Source of the DNA: a virus
IMG/VR virus record: IMGVR_UViG_3300028831_000505
Location: 1 to 64,000 of that record
Reading direction: 5' to 3' (one strand)
DNA length: 64,000 nucleotides
The notes beneath the pieces were generated by a model, which did no database searches, was not told where the DNA came from, and saw only the letters and a program-made list of their open reading frames with translations. Positions 63,952 through 64,000 of the stretch are shown piece by piece (within the stretch, counting starts at the first letter, position 1; every line of letters begins with the position of its first letter). The translations under genes were made by a program, and so were the position numbers.

Positions 63952-64000
63952 AAAAGCCCAGACGGCCGTTCTCGGAAGTAGAGGCCGGCGACAAGTTCAG
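63948..64000 (+). CDS. Partial gene at the window edge
   Basis: ATG 63948 overlaps the previous stop (ATGA) and the frame is open to the end of the window, starting MKKPRRPFSEVEAGDKF. It continues beyond base 64000. Confidence 0.6.
   Translation, partial: MKKPRRPFSEVEAGDKF

Overview
The window is most of a tailed, probably siphovirus-type, double-stranded DNA phage genome with high G+C and tightly packed genes. The first 52 bases are not biological: they match the 3' part of the Illumina TruSeq universal adapter, so phage sequence starts at about base 53 and the left edge is a contig end. The host is probably an alphaproteobacterium. The reasons are a small protein resembling the sigma70-binding C-terminal domain of GcrA, a holin of the three-TM gene-transfer-agent type, and the base composition; this is inference. 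I see no tRNA genes, integrase, CRISPR array or insertion sequence, and no stretch over 300 bases without a gene.

Layout. (1) 94-28974, plus strand: about 50 small and large genes, mostly coupled by ATGA overlaps, carrying an almost complete phage replisome and recombination set: DnaB-like helicase, SNF2-type helicase, DnaG-type primase, a sliding-clamp-like protein, a family A DNA polymerase with an N-terminal uracil-DNA-glycosylase-like domain, a clamp loader ATPase, an ssDNA-binding protein with a very long Arg/Gly/Asp/Glu tail, a RecA-like recombinase, a PD-(D/E)XK nuclease, and an SbcD/SbcC (Mre11/Rad50-like) pair. The same unit holds a DNA methyltransferase, an orphan ParA-like ATPase, a possible sigma-like protein, a possible nucleoid protein and a membrane fatty-acid-hydroxylase-like enzyme. 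(2) 28982-54640, minus strand: the lysis/membrane cluster, tail fibre genes, J-like tip protein, tail tip genes, tape measure, frameshifted tail chaperone, tail tube, neck genes, major capsid protein and prohead protease with a nested scaffold. One plus-strand gene, the GcrA-like gene, sits alone inside the lysis cluster. (3) 54696-55277, plus strand: one unknown gene. (4) 55224-58772, minus strand: a five-gene cassette with three glycosyltransferase-like proteins, an ATP-grasp enzyme and a Rossmann-like protein. (5) 58827-64000, plus strand: small accessory genes including a SLOG-family protein and an HNH homing endonuclease; the last gene runs off the window.

How it fits together. The plus-strand block supplies replication, repair and takeover functions and the minus-strand block builds the virion and lyses the cell. 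Terminase, portal and a recognisable endolysin are not in the window. The portal and terminase genes would normally lie directly upstream of the protease, but here that place is taken by the divergent gene and the glycosylation cassette, so they presumably lie beyond base 64000.

Most notable for follow-up: the GcrA-domain-only protein, the fatty-acid-hydroxylase-like protein, the RG-rich tail on the ssDNA-binding protein, the glycosyltransferase/ATP-grasp cassette, and a short Arg-x-Arg-x-Arg-Leu peptide motif that recurs in unrelated proteins, often at the extreme C-terminus.
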